From: Candidatus Bathyarchaeota archaeon | Lineage (GTDB): Archaea > Thermoproteota > Bathyarchaeia > Bathyarchaeales > Bathyarchaeaceae | DNA: 6,251 bases | Assembly: GCA_020344715.1 (NCBI GenBank) | Contig: CP070828.1 | Location: forward strand, 820,518-826,768 | Direction of reading: 5' to 3' | Shown here: positions 4,758 through 6,251 of the stretch, in pieces | Numbering within the stretch: position 1 is the first letter of the stretch | Layout: the number at the start of each line of letters is the position of its first letter | The notes under the pieces: model-generated | Seen by the model: the letters and a program-made list of their open reading frames with translations, nothing else | The model's database searches: none | What the model was told of the DNA's origin: nothing | Position numbers and translations under genes: made by a program

Positions 4758-5963
4758 CTAAATCCTTCTCTTGGCGCTAACAATTGAGATTATGTCTCTG
4801 TCTTTGAGCACATAGTTTTCGCCAATTCTCTTCTTCTCACGAGCTTCAACTGCATAGATGAAACTCTCTCCCAGTTCAGTGTGAATTAGATAGGCGAACT
4901 GGCGGGCAGTAGTGCCGTAGGGGATGATGTATGCGTCTGGAAGCACTCGACCTTGATGGTCAGATAGATGTTCAACATCTTCAACTGGGTAGACCACTAT
5001 CATGTTTAGCAGCCGAAAGAAAGCCATGTTTATGGCTTCTTGCACCCCGGAAGACCCGAACTTCAGCAAGACTTTCTCTTTGACAACTTGCAGCGCTTTG
5101 GTTTGGCTTTCAGTCAGTTTGCTAGGCTCTAGTACGTTGAAGTTACAATCTCCAGGTCTGTAATCAATTAGCTTCTTTTCAGCGGCTCTCCTTAACGCCA
5201 ACTCCGCTTCAGCGCAACAGGGAATAACAATGTGATCAAGGTTCTTCAGTCGCTCGAGGTTCTCCTCTGCTGGTTCAATGTCAATCTTGTTTGCAGCAAG
5301 GAGCATGGGCTTTGCAATGCTTCTAAGCATGTCGAGAAATCTGATGAAATCATCTTCACTCCAAGAGGCTGGCTTCTCGGTACTCAGTTCTGTCTTTCTC
5401 GCAGCCTCAATGATTTGACTCCTTTTGAAGGCTAGTCCACTTAGCCGTTCCTCAAGCAGAGAGGGTAAGTCTTCTTTGCCAGACTCAACTGTTCGAACCA
5501 GTTTTGACCAATCCCGTTTCAGTATTTGCGCAAGCCACATGGTTATCTCAGTTTCTAAGAAGTCAACGTCTTCAAGCGGATCGTGAGTACCGGGCTTGCA
5601 GAGCTTTCCTTCCGAATCTGTTGCCCCTGAAGCGTCTATGATGTGAATGAGAGCATCTGCTCTGCGTATTTCATCTAGAAATTGATTCCCTAAGCCTCTG
5701 CCCTGCCAAGCGCCTGGTACAAGTCCGGCGCAGTCAATAAGCTCAACGGGAATTAATCGTATACCGTCTAAACATATGGAATTCACAGGGTTATCCTGCA
5801 AGCTGAACTCCTTGCAAGCGCAAGGAGACCTAACGTATGCAATTCCGCGATTGGGCTTGATCGTCGTAAATGGGTAGCTGCCGATTTCTACAGGGGCTAG
5901 GGTTGTAGCAGAGAAAAACGTGGACTTGCCCGTGTTCGGTTTTCCGACAATGCCAACAATCAA
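4758..5963 (-). CDS. ychF: Archaeal YchF/Ygr210-type GTPase with TGS domain
   Basis: A 401-residue Obg-related P-loop GTPase of the archaeal/eukaryotic Ygr210 branch of YchF, expected to act with ribosomes. Order of motifs: G1 GKPNTGKS (7-14); TTIKPNRG (33-40), including the switch I threonine; G3 DCAGLVPGA (77-85), with Leu81 where Ras has its catalytic Gln, the mark of HAS-GTPases; the helical insertion at about 120-215; G4 NKID (225-228); a G5-like PCCAEAE (248-254) where SAE is usual; and a C-terminal TGS domain at about 320-398. The canonical NKxD predicts guanine specificity, unlike bacterial YchF and OLA1, which lack it and use ATP. The start is TTG: an in-frame TAG lies five codons upstream and no other start fits before the P-loop. 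An AGGAG site lies 9 nt ahead. It converges with uppS across 6 bp and probably has its own promoter. Confidence 0.95.
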   Translation of the reverse strand: MIVGIVGKPNTGKSTFFSATTLAPVEIGSYPFTTIKPNRGIAYVRSPCACKEFSLQDNPVNSICLDGIRLIPVELIDCAGLVPGAWQGRGLGNQFLDEIRRADALIHIIDASGATDSEGKLCKPGTHDPLEDVDFLETEITMWLAQILKRDWSKLVRTVESGKEDLPSLLEERLSGLAFKRSQIIEAARKTELSTEKPASWSEDDFIRFLDMLRSIAKPMLLAANKIDIEPAEENLERLKNLDHIVIPCCAEAELALRRAAEKKLIDYRPGDCNFNVLEPSKLTESQTKALQVVKEKVLLKFGSSGVQEAINMAFFRLLNMIVVYPVEDVEHLSDHQGRVLPDAYIIPYGTTARQFAYLIHTELGESFIYAVEAREKKRIGENYVLKDRDIISIVSAKRRI

Positions 5964-5972
5964 GATTCTCCG

Positions 5973-5977
5973 CTCCT
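5973..5977 (-). promoter_or_regulatory. Ribosome-binding site fixing the TTG start of ychF
   Basis: On the minus strand AGGAG ends 9 nt before the TTG; a second GGAG (5968-5971) sits closer, 4 nt ahead. With the in-frame TAG just upstream, these make TTG 5963 the only reasonable start. Confidence 0.65.
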
Positions 5978-5994
5978 AATAGAAATGTTGATGC

Positions 5995-6005
5995 ATTAAT
6001 TAAAT
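5995..6005 (-). promoter_or_regulatory. TATA-like candidate for ychF
   Basis: On the minus strand this reads ATTTAATTAAT, containing the palindrome TTAATTAA. Its centre is about 25 bp before position 5975, so a transcript would begin close to the ribosome site and have a very short leader. It is the best TATA match in the divergent gap, but it is judged by eye only. Confidence 0.35.
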
Positions 6006-6075
6006 GAAATTGTTGCGGTGGACAGCAGAAACCAGGCTCCGAAATCAGTCGTGTATACGCAACTAGCATATACAA

Positions 6076-6251
6076 ATGAGAGCAGAAACAAGCTATCTAG
6101 ATTTTCCAGTGGCGGTCTTGGAGGAATTTCGTAGGAAATCCATGAATACTGAGCGAAAAGGATCATTTGTTGTCCCGCTAACATCTCCAATAACGATTTA
6201 TATCAGCAAATCAAATCTCCCTAAGACATTTTCGAGGAGAATCCTGTTGAT
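6076..6251 (+). CDS. Unrecognised reading frame running off the right end (5' part)
   Basis: An ATG at 6076 opens a frame with no stop through the last base: 58 codons, divergent from ychF and 112 bp from its start. An in-frame TAG at 6064-6066 bounds it upstream. The predicted N-terminus reads MRAETSYLDFPVAVLEEFRR, followed by a charged linker and a hydrophobic stretch, SFVVPLTSPITIYISK (30-45). It looks like ordinary soluble protein but matches no family I can name. There is no Shine-Dalgarno sequence before 6076; GTATAC at 6053-6058 is about 20 bp ahead, slightly close for a leaderless promoter. ATG 6142 is an alternative start with only a weak TAGGAA ahead. The divergent layout and open length favour a real gene, but the evidence is thin. 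Confidence 0.42.
   Translation, partial: MRAETSYLDFPVAVLEEFRRKSMNTERKGSFVVPLTSPITIYISKSNLPKTFSRRILL

Noticed and set aside
5830..6190. Two minus-strand frames upstream of and overlapping the ychF start
   Set aside because: Both are poor in protein-like patterns; one overlaps the P-loop coding region of ychF and the other lies opposite the right-edge forward frame. The ychF start is bounded by an in-frame TAG, so neither is an extension of it.
1..6251. Mobile element, CRISPR array, tRNA, rRNA or defence system
   Set aside because: I saw no regularly spaced repeats, terminal inverted repeats, transposase or integrase motifs, tRNA cloverleaf arms or defence-type domains by reading both strands.

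Overview
The window looks archaeal. The genes it carries are archaeal families: a free-standing ADP-forming acetyl-CoA synthetase beta subunit, a COG1340-type long coiled-coil protein, a DUF373 membrane protein, an archaeal-style cis-prenyltransferase and a Ygr210/YchF GTPase with a canonical GTP-specificity motif. Start regions carry short TATA-like boxes and GGAG-type ribosome sites, and TTG starts are common. Moderate GC and the combination of families would fit a Bathyarchaeia/Thermoproteota-type genome, but that placement is inference from gene content only.

Layout. Positions 1-169: left edge, an AT-rich probable promoter zone with a TATA-like box that can be read in both directions; a very short minus-strand reading frame may leave the window on the left. 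170-865 (+): acdB. 866-1042: a 177-bp gap with only a doubtful 36-codon frame. 1043-1945 (+): coiled-coil protein. 1995-3194 (+): DUF373 six-helix membrane protein. 3181-3963 (+): MTAP/PNP-family nucleoside phosphorylase, overlapping the DUF373 gene. 3966-4751 (+): cis-prenyltransferase (uppS). 5963-4758 (-): YchF/Ygr210 GTPase, convergent with uppS across 6 bp. 5964-6075: divergent intergenic region. 6076-6251 (+): an unrecognised reading frame running off the right end.

How the genes relate. The four genes from 1043 to 4751 are tightly packed (49-bp gap, 14-bp overlap, 2-bp gap) and probably form one transcription unit, possibly with acdB ahead of it. Their jobs do not form one pathway. AcdB makes ATP from acyl-CoA; the phosphorylase salvages purine (thio)nucleosides; UppS makes the polyprenyl lipid carrier for glycan assembly; YchF is a translation-associated GTPase. 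The DUF373 and coiled-coil proteins have no established function and are the least understood part of the window.

I found no mobile element, CRISPR array, tRNA/rRNA, toxin or defence gene, and no convincing case for a wholly new system. The points most worth a second look are: the purine-rich overlap that encodes an acidic tail in one frame and a possible basic head in the next; the 6-oxopurine-type pocket in a protein that would usually be named MTA phosphorylase; the linkage of two conserved archaeal unknowns with uppS; the acdB gene without its alpha partner; and the unrecognised edge frames.
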